Below, in pieces: positions 45,501-56,045 of a stretch of 64,000 nucleotides of DNA. A model generated the notes under the pieces. The model was given only the letters and a program-made list of their open reading frames with translations, was not told the DNA's origin and made no database searches. The stretch is from contig NC_085127.1 of the NCBI RefSeq assembly GCF_030269925.1, positions 11,725,501 through 11,789,500 on the forward strand. The letters are read 5' to 3'. Origin of the DNA: Bombyx mori (taxonomy: Eukaryota > Arthropoda > Insecta > Lepidoptera > Bombycidae). How positions within the stretch are numbered: position 1 is the stretch's first letter; each line of letters begins with the position of its first letter. The translations under genes were made by a program, and so were the position numbers.

Positions 45501-46495
45501 TGAATCGTTGAAGTTCCTTATTATAAAAATATTAATTTTAACTTCTATTCGTGGTATAAAGAAAATAAAACTGGAGGTTTCGCAACAACCCATGGTCATT
45601 CGATAACGTGCGAACTTATCGTGGTACACTTCATTCACGGTTGTTTGCATAAGAGTTAGTGTATTGCGCAAACGAACGCCCTGAGATCGTGGTCAATGAA
45701 TGATAAAAAAATATGTTATTTTTTGTACGTTATTACAAAGTTAAGTCGTACACTACTGTGCATTACTAATAAAAATCTTACGTTACGGACGTTTTTTTTC
45801 CGGTTAGGTTACCCCTCCGCATCGGCCTATAAGGAACTACGTTCCAAAAATTCGAATAATGCTAACTTTTAAACGTTACACCTTCAACTATCGACAGCTA
45901 TTTTCATCGACTCTAGGCAGCTCTCGCGACAGGTGACAACTGCTTCGGCCGTTCTCGATCCCGAACGTGAGCATTTAAGTCAAACGAAACTCACCGACGA
46001 AGGACCATATCGTTATAACACCTATAAACGTTTCAAAACGAGCCAGTCCGAGGGCCGTGTCGTTTTCACATCGACAACGTTGCCTCGGAAACGGCGGGAG
46101 GTCCGCTTGTTAATAAAGTGGATTTGTCGACATCAAAATAACACTACGACCGCGACACTAATGCGGCTTATCGATACACTCTTAGGGCGGTAATCACGTG
46201 ATAGTGTTAAGCCGAAATTATTCGTATTGACTTCGGTATTTCGTTGCGTTAGTTTTATTTAACGAATTCAAACGTTGATTCTTTTTCGTGATAAAAACCT
46301 TTGGAGTTTATTTGGGAGTTCCGATTTATTATTACGTAATGCGCGATTTTAAGGACTTACAGAGCATACTATAATGTTATCTACATTGTATTGGATGTTG
46401 TTATGAGAAAAAAAAAAATGACAGAAAGTTTAAAAAAGGTGGTAGGTAAAAAAAACGTATGCATCATGATTTTCTTGGTAATTTTACACGTCATT
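45501..46495. other. Unassigned intron sequence, CG-rich part
   Basis: 45900-46200 is rich in CG and holds an 86-codon plus frame without a domain. No repeat recognised; possible single-copy regulatory DNA. Confidence 0.3.
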
Positions 46496-46797
46496 ACGGA
46501 TCCTCCCGATCCATTAACGGTGTTTTTAGGTACTACAAGCACCGGTCACCGTCCGCGTCAGATCCGTCGCTTGCGACGAAGGGATCGATAGCGAATTAAC
46601 CCATAGACAGCCCACTGAATTTCTCGCCGGATCTTCTCAGTGGGTCACGTTTCCGATCCGGTGGTAGATTCTGCGAAGCACTGCTCTTGCTAAGGTCAGT
46701 GTTAGCATCACTCCGGTTTGAGCCCCGTGAGCTCACCTACTATAAGGTTACGCTGAAATAGTCTCTCAAGGCTATCAGCTTAGGTAGGAAAAAAAAA
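46496..46797 (+). repeat. Family C retroposon with A-tail
   Basis: Complete at its 3' side: acggatcctcccgatccatt, cgacgaagggatcgatagcg, hairpin pair (cccactgaa / ctcagtggg), gtgagctcacctac, gctatcagcttaggtaggaa. Confidence 0.85.
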
Positions 46798-46849
46798 GGT
46801 GATTTTTCGTTAACTATTATTTTATATCTACTTGAAAGATTTGAACGGA

Positions 46850-46960
46850 AGGTAGTAAGCTTCGTTCTGCCCCTGGCATTGCTGACGTCCATGAACGACG
46901 GTAACCACTCACCATCATGTGGGCCGTATGTTCGTCCTATACGGGCAATAACAACAAAAA
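46850..46960 (+). repeat. LINE family B 3' tail
   Basis: ctgcccctggcattgctgac, ccactcaccatcatgtgggc, tacgggcaataacaac. Slightly diverged. Confidence 0.8.
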
Positions 46961-47221
46961 AAACTAAATTTAACAGCCAAAATCGGCCACATTCGTATAA
47001 ATCGTAATTACCCAAAAGAAAACCAACCAAATACAAAGCCAACAATTTCTTTAGTGCTCAAAACTGTTGACAGATATATTGACAGATATGGTTGTTTTAC
47101 GTACTTAAGACATTATACGGGAAAAAAGTTCGATTGAAATAAAAATAAAAACCAATAAAAATATTAGTGATATTCGTAATAGAGTGTTATGTGAGAACAC
47201 ACGGCTTAGTATTATACTTTT

Positions 47222-47447
47222 TACTGGTGGTAGGACCTCTTGTGAGTCCGCGCGGGTAGGTACCACCACCCAGCCTATTTCTGCCGTGAAGCAATAATGC
47301 GTTTCGGTTTCAAAGGTGGGACAGCCGTTGTAACTATACTGAGACCTTAGAACTTACATCTCAATGTGGGTGGCGCATTTACGTTGTAGATGTCTATGGG
47401 CTCCAGTGACCACTTAACACCGTCCACCCAGCTAAGCAATAAAAAAA
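47222..47447 (+). repeat. Bm1-type SINE with small tail deletion
   Basis: Begins tactggtggtaggacctctt; near the end cttaacaccgtccacccagc lacks the usual aggtgggctgtgagctc. Confidence 0.9.
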
Positions 47448-48111
47448 TATAAAAAGCTACAAAAATCCCTAATTATATCCATAGCTACGCGACTAAGGTA
47501 ACACGTGTCGAAGTTATCATATATGTGTTCGCTACGTGACCTAAAACTGACCGAGAACTAAAAAAAGTATATAACGGGCCCTTTAGTTACATAATTCAAT
47601 AGACACGATAATTTGCGTTTAAAAGTTCTCTGAACAAAGGGCCGCGAAGTTTCAGCTATGATTAGGAGGTCAGGACCTTTCTGGCGCCACCGTCTGCGCC
47701 GATAAGAATTGGCATTGCGGTACTGCTTTAAAATAATAACAAAAAAAAATATAACAAAAAAGAAAACCGGCTATGATTAAACAATATGCATTTAATAAAG
47801 GATAACTCAAAAACTTTGATAAAAATTAGCAAGCACCATCAGAAATTTAAGTTAATTAAAGCTTTCAAATGTAAATCATTAAAAACAATTAGTTCGTCTG
47901 GAAAAAATATATATGAGGGAGAACACAAAACCAATACCGTTGAATTGAGAAGACTCCTCTTTTTACGGAAGTCGGTTAAATAATAGAAATTATTGTAAGA
48001 GCTTGATGTGATGTTATTTTTGATTTTCAAATAGGTCAGCGGTATTCAAAGTACTAAGGTTTTATTGTTCGTTGATTGTAACAGCACGCACTAATATTTT
48101 CGGAGAGATTA
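47448..48111. other. Unassigned AT-rich intron sequence
   Basis: 47940-47990 (ctctttttacggaagtcggtt) resembles the end of a dispersed lepidopteran repeat, but I cannot place it. Confidence 0.3.
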
Positions 48112-48228
48112 TGGTTGGCAGCGACGCGACTTGGCTGTGCTCCTAGCATTGCAGATGTACTTAAGCAACGGTAACAACTTACTATCAGATGAACCGTTTG
48201 CTCCACTGCCGACAAAGGCAATAAATTA
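48112..48228 (+). repeat. Degenerate LINE family B tail
   Basis: cgacttggctgtgctcctag, gcaacggtaacaacttacta, gacaaaggcaataaat. Confidence 0.6.
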
Positions 48229-48297
48229 AAAAAATTAATAACAAATTATACCAGCCTAACGCGACTTTCAGCCCTCATTCTGAGCCCACATGAGTAT

Positions 48298-48608
48298 GTT
48301 TTTTTTATCCTACCTATTCTAGCAACCTCGAGGGGTTATTCTACATTCGCCGAACTAGTAGGTGAGCTCACGGGGCTCAAACCTGACGACGTTGCTAACA
48401 CAAACCCTAGCCTAGAGCCGTGCTTCGTAGAATCTACCACCGGATTGGAAACGCGACCCACTGAGAAGATCCGGCGAGAAACTCAGTGGGCTGTGTCTGT
48501 GGGTTAATTTACTCGCCGAGCCCTTCGTCGCAAGCGACGGGTTCGACGATGACCGGTACTTGTGGTACCTAAAAGCACCGTTAGTGGATCGGGAGGATCC
48601 GAAATGAC
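48298..48608 (-). repeat. Family C retroposon, long copy
   Basis: T-run and tcctacctattctagcaacc at the tail; perfect hairpin pair; 5' side gcaccgttagtggatcggga and ggatccgaaatgacgtg. Confidence 0.85.
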
Positions 48609-49244
48609 GTGTTGACACACGAGTAGGTACCCCCCACTGCGAGCTTTTGAAGTTCCAGTTTGACCTTCGTACTATATAATTGAGTCACCCGCCTCATGTC
48701 TCAAGATCGGTTACTAGATTTACGCTACGATGATGCTCTTGATGCTAATGCCAAATAAAACGTACCTTTAATTGTAAAGACAAATCGTCTTTTCGCATTA
48801 AAAGTGTACAATTTCCTAAAATATTTGAAATTGAGTCAATATGCCAAATCATGAGGTATCACCACAGTATTTTTCTCATAAGTACTGTCAAAAGAGCGTA
48901 GTTTATTTTTTATTTTTTTTTTATTTTACCTATGTTTTGACTACTATTAACAAAATTAATACATAATTTTATCTTACTTTAAAGGAGAGATAATGTAACT
49001 GGTAAAAAATAAAAAATTAATGTTGCAAAGATTAAAAAAAGGAAAATATTAAAAATATCACATTATGTTAAACCTTTAAAACACTCTCCTGTAAAATTAG
49101 TAAGTTTTGAGATTATACAGTTTTAATGCGAGAAAACAAAATGATGCGTATTAAGCGAAATCTCACTTAAACCAAATATCTTTTCACGTCTCGATATAAA
49201 ATTACTATATTGTCATTTGTCTGTGTTCCAAAGATTCCCTTGTA
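48609..49244. other. Unassigned AT-rich intron sequence
   Basis: 48620-48760 could be a much decayed Bm1 (gagtaggtacccccca). Otherwise nothing supported. Confidence 0.3.
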
Positions 49245-49654
49245 CTAGAGGCCCCGCAGTAGTCGAAATTCGACTATAATTAATTGGAATTGTAAGTTTG
49301 TAGACTATTATGACTGTATTTTATACATCTATAATCACAAATTTCACCAAGACTACACTATAAAAAATATTAACAAAGACAAAAAATATTTAATCTATTC
49401 TCAATTTGAAAATAGACGTCAAGAACAAAAGTTTGACAATAAATAGTATGCATGCGTGTATGCGTCAAATACATGGTATGAAGTGTGTGTAATGTTTTCT
49501 TTATTGATCTTTTATGCATTATTTTAAAAAAATATTAGCATTGTGCAATTCTTCTCTATATTCTCTATAAGTGTGGGAAATTTCATACTCCTCCGTCCGC
49601 GCAATTTTCGTAAAAAGGGATACAAAGTTTTTGCTTCACGTATTAATATATAGA
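49245..49654 (-). mobile_element. Helitron-like element (family H1), full length
   Basis: 410 bp. Sense strand starts TCTATATATTAATACGTGAAG after A and ends GTCGAATTTCGACT, twelve bases, CTAG before T: the hairpin-then-CTAG layout of Helitron 3' ends. Non-coding. Confidence 0.85.
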
Positions 49655-49975
49655 TACATACATACAAAGCTAATAATACACACGCGCATTAAAATTTGTG
49701 TTTTTATTCGGCTAAGTAAAATAGCGTTTTACTAAGCAGGTGCATGAGACAGCCTTAGCCCACAGGTCAAGGTTGGACTCAGGTCGTCGGAGTAATGAAC
49801 TCTCGGTGGACGATCAGGTCATGGGTCGGTTCACGCTCTGACATCTTATTGTTGGATTATTATGACAATAAGCTCACTGACACAGCTTTTTAATGTAACT
49901 AGATTGTCGTTTATGTTTTGAAGGACTGTGGTAGCTTTGTCGTGTACTTTTGCACTTACAGATAGACAAACTGTC

Positions 49976-50050
49976 CATCCGACTGTCATCGTCGCCCATG
50001 GACATCAGCAAAGCCGGGGGCGCATTCGAGCCGATGTCTACAAGCACCGT
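49976..50050 (-). repeat. Short LINE family B tail fragment
   Basis: catcgtcgcccatggacatc, agcaaagccgggggcgcatt; no A/T tail left. Confidence 0.55.
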
Positions 50051-50099
50051 AACACTATTTTGCAATTTTTTTTTATCTAATCGCTTGTAGACTAAGGGA

Positions 50100-50548
50100 C
50101 TTTTTTTTTATTGCTTAGATGGTTGGACTAGCTCACAGTCCACCTGGTGTTAAGTGGTTACTGGAGCCCATTGATATCTACAACGTAAATGCGCCATCCA
50201 CCTTGAGATATAAGTTCTAAGGTCTCAGGTATAGATACAACGGCTGCCCCACCCTTCAAACCGAAACGCATTACTGCTTCACAACAGAAATAGGCAGGCT
50301 GGTAGTACCTAGCCGCGCGGACTCACAAGAGGTCCTACCACCAGTAATTACGCAAATTATAATTTTGCGGGTTTGATTTTTATTACACGATGTTATTCCT
50401 TCACCGTGGAAGTCAATCGTGAACTTTTGTTATGTACGTATTTCATTAGAAAAATTGGTTGGTACCTACCTGAAATTCGAACACCGGTCCATCACTCAAC
50501 ACGAATGCATCGGACGTCTTATCCTTTAGACCACGACGATGATTTCAG
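50100..50548 (-). repeat. Full-length Bm1-type SINE
   Basis: All parts present on the minus strand: tRNA-like head (tggtctaaaggataagacgt, ggtgttcgaatttcaggtag), linker (gacttccacggtgaaggaat), body and AATAAA tail with T-run at 50100. About 450 bp. Confidence 0.92.
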
Positions 50549-50662
50549 CTACCCACTCACGGGCAGGTATGTGAGCTCACGGGCTCAACCTGAGAGAATT
50601 AGTAACATCGGCCCTAACAAGAGCAGTGTTTTTGCTGAATCTATCACACTGAGGTATTGGTC
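50549..50662 (-). repeat. Family C retroposon fragment
   Basis: gtatgtgagctcacgggctc, gagcagtgtttttgctgaat; truncated at both sides, abutting the SINE head. Confidence 0.6.
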
Positions 50663-50789
50663 TAAGTGACTAACTTGCAATTGGGTCTTTAGATATATTA
50701 TTGAGTAAGGGGTAATAGCTCGGTATCTAAGACGTGCTCGTCCAGCGAACAGTACTCATTGTGCCAACATTTTGACCGAGTAAGAAAGT

Positions 50790-51034
50790 TTATTTTTATT
50801 GCTTATATGGAATGTTGAGCTCATGGCCTCTCGGTGTAAAGTGGTGATCGGAGCCCATAGATATAGACAACGCAAATGCCGCCACCCACCTTGAGACATG
50901 ATTTCTAAGTCTCACTTTTATAGTACTGCGGCTGTCCACTCTTCAAACCGAAGCGCTTTACTACTTCACGGCAGAAATAGGCAGGGCGGTGGTACCTACC
51001 CGCGCGGAATCACAAAAAGTCCTACCACTAGTAA
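50790..51034 (-). repeat. Bm1-type SINE, 5'-truncated
   Basis: ttttattgcttatatggaat to ctaccactagtaa; moderately diverged (ggcctctcggtgtaaagtgg). Confidence 0.85.
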
Positions 51035-51082
51035 GACGTAATATGTATTATTTTCAATATTGCTCATTAAGTACGAAACACT

Positions 51083-51677
51083 GTGTGTTGTGTTGTAGTC
51101 CTAGGGTACCCCGCTGGTACATAGGGCCCTCACAAGTTGTCTCCACTTTACTCTGTCTTGCGCTTGCTCCTTGACATCACTCCAGGTCACGTTGGCAGTC
51201 CTCATCTCACTCTCTACGGTGCGTCGCCAAGTGTGTACAGGGCGACCAGGTCTTCTCCTGCCAAGCGGTTGCCACTCAAACGCGATTGATGCTGCGTTGA
51301 CTCCGCTGCGCCGTAGAGTGTGTCCTATCCAACGCCATTTCCGATGAGCAATGTCTTGCGCGATGGGATTTTGGTCGCATTTAGTCCAAAGGTCTTTATT
51401 AGAGATAGTGACTGGCCAGTATATGCGGAGTATCGACCTCAAGCACTTATTTACAAATACCTGCAGTCGGTTCGTGAGTGTCTTGGTCACTCTCCAGGTC
51501 TCACATCCGAACAGGAGAACACTCTTGACAATGGAGTCGAACAGGGTCAGCTTGATCCGACGAGTCATGACACTTGACTCCCAGACTGGTTTCAACTGCG
51601 CGAAAGCACCCCTGGCTTTCCTAATTCGTATCTCCATATCTTCGTCCGAACCACCCTGATTTGATATGGAGCTCCCC
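51083..51677 (-). mobile_element. 5'-truncated LINE with 10-bp target duplication
   Basis: Flanked by identical acgaaacact at 51073-51082 and 51678-51687. The 3' end (minus sense) is an acaacacaacacac-like simple tail. Inside is the reverse-transcriptase C-terminal region (51101-51677). 595 bp insert. Confidence 0.9.
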
Positions 51678-51679
51678 AC
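51101..51679 (-). pseudogene. LINE reverse-transcriptase C-terminal fragment
   Basis: The frame reads GSSISNQGGSDEDMEIRIRK, TRRIKLTLFDSIVKSVLLFG, CETWRVTKTLTNRLQVFVNK, CLRSILRIYWPVTISNKDLW, RKWRWIGHTLRR, GRRRPGRPVHTWRRTVESEM and AQDRVKWRQLVRALC. This is the end of the RT thumb and tail of a widespread animal LINE group (often annotated as endonuclease-reverse transcriptase, RTE/CR1-like). The catalytic FADD part is upstream and lost by 5' truncation, so it is inactive. The 192 codons have no internal stop, which with the intact target duplication points to a young insertion. Confidence 0.85.
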
Positions 51680-51754
51680 GAAACACTAGTTGTAAATTTT
51701 TTATTGGATAGGAATTAGTTGTATAGCATAGTGGATAGGAATTTTAAGTGATTA

Positions 51755-51868
51755 AAATTAGGCAGCAGCTTGGCTCTGCTCCTGGCATTGCTAAGGTCCA
51801 TGGGCGACGGTAGCCACTCACCATCAGGTGGGCCGTATGCTCCTCTGCGTACACTGGCTATAAAAATA
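51755..51868 (+). repeat. LINE family B 3' tail
   Basis: taggcagcagcttggctctg, catgggcgacggtagccact, cactggctataaaaat. The A-rich end runs into a CA microsatellite. Confidence 0.85.
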
Positions 51869-51874
51869 TAAAAA

Positions 51875-51876
51875 AA

Positions 51877-51922
<46 letters not shown>
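51875..51922. repeat. (CA)n microsatellite
   Basis: Nearly uninterrupted ca dinucleotides following the LINE tail A-run; probably grown from it. Confidence 0.95.
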
Positions 51923-52570
51923 ATGGCAACGTGTGTATCGGTGCCAATATTGAGACATGAGGTCACGAGCCCCAATTGAATTTTATTACAACATTCGTGC
52001 TCTACATAAAGCAGGTGTATAAATCGCGATCGGTGAGGTCGCTTGAGGCGTTTCTGACCCCTTTCGAGTCAAACAGTCGTGACCGACTCGATCGTCGCCG
52101 CAATAATAATTGTAATGATCCCGAATTATTTGATAAGATTGTAATAACAACCTTATTGTTTGAAGTTAAGGGTGTGGTTTTGTATTTAAAGAGCATATTA
52201 TCCAAGTCTTGAAGTGCTTGCAAACGTTTTTGACTTGGCTTTAGCTGGCCTTTTTTGGATGGATATAAAAGTCAATAAAATACCTTCCTAAATTAAGATA
52301 CAATATTGCGCATTGAATCATATTAATATTCGAATAAATAAAATTTTGTTTTTCGATGCGTAAAAGAATAAATACCCTATCTAAATATAAAGTAGGTACA
52401 TTACGTATTATAGATTAGCCAAAATACAGAGAGTACCTCATTGGGAACAAAATATTAAAAAAAAAAACTTTTGATGCATTATCGCAATGAAACTTACATA
52501 ATATCGATGGAGGACAAGAATCGTAGATGAAAAAACTATATTTTTAGCGTCGGCAGTCGTTTATATCCTA
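51923..52570. other. Unassigned AT-rich intron sequence
   Basis: Overlapping open frames on both strands at 51976-52223 have no domain. Nothing else supported. Confidence 0.3.
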
Positions 52571-52693
52571 CCTAATTCTTAGTCTTGGTAGGTGGCGGAA
52601 TTTACGTTGTAGATGTCTATGGGCAACGGTAACCGTTTAACACCAGGTGGGCCGTGAGATCGTCCACACGTGTAACCAATTTTTTTTTTTTTT
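52571..52693 (+). repeat. Bm1-type SINE, 3' part
   Basis: ggtaggtggcggaatttacg, caccaggtgggccgtgagat; the tail is now a T-run, caattttttttt, instead of an A-run. Confidence 0.7.
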
Positions 52694-52700
52694 AATGGTC

Positions 52701-52900
52701 GGTGATCTTGGATGTGAGCTAAACTAGACCCACAGTCAAGCTTCTACCACTTCGTTCAAGAAGAAAATATACTAAAGTAACACAACGTACTTATAGACTT
52801 GATTTGTGACCTGACTCTGGACGTGAGCTAATCTTGGGCCAATCAAGTTTTTACCACTTCATTCAAGAAGAAAATGTATGAAGTAACGCGGCGTACTATA
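52701..52900. repeat. Direct tandem duplication, two ~95-bp units
   Basis: gtgagctaaactagaccca and ttctaccacttcgttcaaga in the first unit recur as gtgagctaatcttgggcca and tttaccacttcattcaagaa about 109 bp later. Confidence 0.7.
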
Positions 52901-53018
52901 AATGTAGTTATGGAAGATGACCTACATAAAAACCGGTAAAGGCTTCTCCGGAAATTGGGCAGCAGGGTTCAGTAGAGTCTGTATCAATAAACTCCAAGGG
53001 GTGATATATATTAACTTA

Positions 53019-53294
53019 TCTATACTTAATATTATAAAGCTAAAGAGTTTGTTTGTTTGAACGCGCTAATCTCAGGAACTACTGGTCCGATTTGAAAAAT
53101 TCTTCCAATGTTAGATAGCACATTTATTGAGGAAGGCTATAGGCTATATAACATCATGAGACCGATTCAAGTGGAGCACCAATAAAGAATGTTTCAAAAT
53201 ATTTTCACTTTCTACGTAAATGAAGTGGGGGGTAAAATTCAGCATTATGCCAAAGTAACTATTCAACGCGGACGGAGTCGCGGTCAAAAGCTAG
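53019..53294 (+). mobile_element. Helitron-like element (family H5)
   Basis: A|tctatacttaatattataaag ... gcggtcaaaagctag|T. Subterminal hairpin region cgcggacggagtcgcg lies just before the CTAG end. Same family as 54797-55111 in the opposite direction. Confidence 0.7.
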
Positions 53295-54796
53295 TAGTAA
53301 TATGTATTGCATATACTCCGCACTGATAAATCAGCTTATGTTTCATATACAATTGAGATTTCCACATCAGGATCGGTGGCGCCATTCCCATGAGCGGCGA
53401 TACCTCTTCACCATCAGGTCGTATGCTTAAAATGGCAACACATAAAAAACACACCCTGTAAGTGCAAAGGTAATGACATACACATTTCTCAATCCGTGTC
53501 AGAGCGTTCACACCAATTACGGGCACTTAGATTGCACAGTGACACGAAACCCTATATTACTACTGTCTCAATCTTAGAGGTTGTTAGCTACTCTAATGTT
53601 CCGACGGCTAGTTCGTTTGCTTATGTGTCGGTCAGTAGCATAGGTAGGAGAAAAAAAAAACAGAATTAGTCGGCAGTTGGCGCCATATTGAAATCTAAGT
53701 AATCTGTGGTCAAAACCAGAACGTACAGAAAACTCTATTCGAAATTTAAAAATGTTATCAAGACTATTTGGTAAAGTATGTTTTAACGATGGCAACATTA
53801 ATAGAAAAAAAAGCTATGTAGTGTAGCTGTAATTTTAGATCGAATAGCACAGGTTTTTTTTTTAAAGAAACAAACTCAGGAGTTATTGCGATTTTATTTC
53901 GCGCAGATCGAAAATGTATTCGTAAACTCCTATTTAATAGCAAATTTTTCAGAAAAGCAACGGAATATAATTATATCCGTTTTCTCGATAACAATTGATG
54001 ATATATTATTAAAAGCTCCATTAAAAAAAAACTAGGTTTTAAAAATTACGAATATTTCCCGAGACACTTAAAATGCTAAGGAAAATCGACAGTACGAGAG
54101 TGTTAGTACCGAAATCGTATAACTCAACAAACGCGTAATTCCTGCGATTGCCTAATTTGCATTTGCAAAAGTGAAACCGCCCCTTATCTTTTCGGGCAGG
54201 CAGTTTATGAAACTTTGTCTTATTGCGATCTGATTAGATCTGAGGGCTCGACTCACCAGTGTTAATTCATAATTCCGAGGTTAACAAGAAAGTTTAACGT
54301 TTAATGATAATAATTAATTTAGCCGCTTACTTAGCCGGGTTGTAGATAAGTGCAATAAGTGGAATTGAAAAACTTTGTAACAGATCACGCTGTTAGCAAT
54401 AAACAAAATTGTTTTCTTTTTTTAGCCATTCTTTTATTACCTACGAGAAGTTTAAAAAAAGGCTGGCCTATAAAAACTAAAACTTTTTTCAATAATCGTC
54501 GTATCTTTTACTAGGTAATTCGTTTTTTTTTAAAAACTGGCCTGCAAAAGTTGAGACCTTTTTCATTATCACACTTCAAAGTATTTATTAAAATGATACT
54601 TGCTTAACTATACACAGTATTTAGGAAAAATATTTAGTTAATTAGGTTCACCGTGTTTTTCATTACATTTCCAAATCGCGTAGGTGCCTACCCATATTCC
54701 GAAAGTTAAATAAACAAAAACATTTTATTAATCCATAACTTTCAAGTTAACGATAAATAATTTTCCAATCAAACGCTTTAACATATATATGTTTCA
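53295..54796. other. Unassigned AT-rich intron sequence
   Basis: No supported gene. 53350-53450 may hold a trace of a family B tail (ttcaccatcaggtcgtatgc). Confidence 0.3.
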
Positions 54797-55111
54797 CTAG
54801 CTTTTGCCCGCGACTCCGTCCGCGTGGAATAGTGACTTTGGCATAATGCTAAATTTTACGCCTAATTGATTTACGTAGAAAGTGAAAATATTTTTGATTT
54901 ATAAAATGTTAAGGAGCTATTTAAATCCCTATTTTGTAATATTCTTTATTGGTGCTCCACTTGTATTGGCCTTACCGTGATGTTAAATATCCTATAGCCT
55001 CAATAAATGAGCTATCTAACATTACAAGAATTTTTCAAATCGGACCAGTAGTTCCTGAGATTTAACGCGTTCAAACAAACAAACTCTTCAGCTTTATAAT
55101 ATTAGTATAGA
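54797..55111 (-). mobile_element. Helitron-like element (family H5)
   Basis: A|ctagcttttgcccgcgactc ... ataatattagtatagaT. Inverse partner of 53019-53294, 1.5 kb away and nearer to the svp exon. Confidence 0.7.
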
Positions 55112-55590
55112 TTATAGTTTGTTGCTCAAACAATTACCAAAGTAAACGTTTTATAACGTAGCCGAGTTACGGGAATCACATCTGTTTCGAATTCAATCGG
55201 CGTCGAATTTCTATTTGATTCGATGATGGCCGTGTCCGATGAGGAATTACCATTTAAATGTATATTTGAATGGTTTTGGTTGTAGTTTTTGTTGTTTAAC
55301 GAGGCAAAAGATTTCTTTAAGACAATAAACTCTCGTATTGCGTTCCGATTCGTTTTTTTAATTCGAAAACGCGGGAACTCCGTTCTATCCTGTGCTCGAG
55401 AGATCCTAAACTACCTAAAACATGTGCACATTTTTTTTTATTCTGACTCACGTTTCGCATGTTCCACTAACCTACTAACTCTACTTCCTTGTACGCACAA
55501 AAATATACCACAACGCACAAATAAACTGCACACCGCAACCCAACTATGCGATAAACACAGAATTTCACTTTCACTTCACGTCATTACATA
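55112..55590. other. Intron sequence beside the svp donor
   Basis: Unassigned; a 104-codon plus frame at 55289 has no domain. Confidence 0.3.
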
Positions 55591-55591
55591 C

Positions 55592-55865
55592 CCTCACAAG
55601 TGAACTGGCCGTAGTGTTTCCCGGAGGACTTGTCACCGCAGACCACGCACTCCACATTCTGGCCTTTATCCGTCGCGGAGGAACCGCTCTGCGTCGACGC
55701 GGCCTGACTCGCGGGAGTCGAAGGCAAATGCTCATCTTCCCTCCAACTACCGCGAAAGCCGAGTTCGAGGGGCGGGTGGTCAGGGCCTCTCGGAGGGCAA
55801 AGCCCCGGGCCTCCGACCCCGCCGTAAACTAGCGCTCCGTGCGTGATGATGCCGGTTGCGGTCAC
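55592..55865 (-). CDS. svp: seven-up / COUP-TF, first visible coding exon (A/B region and zinc finger 1)
   Basis: Encodes an N-terminal region of low conservation ([19 protein letters not shown]..., Ser/Thr/Ala-rich [19 protein letters not shown]) and then [23 protein letters not shown], the start of finger 1 of Seven-up/COUP-TF, with three of its four zinc Cys. The exon ends at 55592 before GTATGT; the last base joins two from the exon at 30244 to make the Gly of the CEGCKS P-box, which reads AGGTCA half-sites. The codon at 55865 is GTG, not ATG; the frame is open to 55910, where an in-frame TGA (55911-55913) stands. No in-frame ATG lies between it and the zinc finger, so the start is supplied by an upstream exon through an acceptor in this interval or is non-AUG. 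Base composition is strongly GC-rich, unlike the flanks. Confidence 0.93.
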
Positions 55866-56045
55866 GGGGCGAGAAGACGCGCGACGCGCTAGTGTGTCAA
55901 GGGTCGCGGTTCAGTCGCGACTGAGCTCGGGTCGGGCCAGGGCGCGCCGCTCCGCCATTGGCCCGGTGGCCCGCAGGGGCAGGGAGCGAAGGCCCCGCCA
56001 CCTCGACACCGGCCCCCTCCCCGCGCACCGGGGTGAAAATCTTTC
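55866..56045 (-). promoter_or_regulatory. svp: GC-rich block upstream of the svp exon
   Basis: Strongly GC-rich with many CG, unlike surroundings. On the minus strand it contains ggccaatgg (CCAAT-like, 55955-55962), whose ATG opens a 15-codon frame closed by TGA at 55911, in frame with the zinc-finger ORF. It may be 5' UTR, promoter or an unspliced leader; no TATA box is evident. Confidence 0.45.

Larger units (their letters stand above)
30245..55591 (-). other. svp: svp intron within the DNA-binding domain (25.3 kb)
   Basis: Bounded by GTATGT at the 5' side (55591) and tctgtcgcag at the 3' side (30245), phase 1. It holds most of the Bm1, LINE-tail and family C copies of the window. An intron at this place, after CEG of finger 1, is established in several nuclear receptor genes; the size comes from repeat load. 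Confidence 0.9.

Noticed and set aside
48620..48760. Possible further Bm1 copy
   Set aside because: Only a short gagtaggtacccccc-like match; too decayed to call separately.
51320..51659. Plus-strand frames of 85-102 codons
   Set aside because: Antisense to the LINE reverse-transcriptase fragment.
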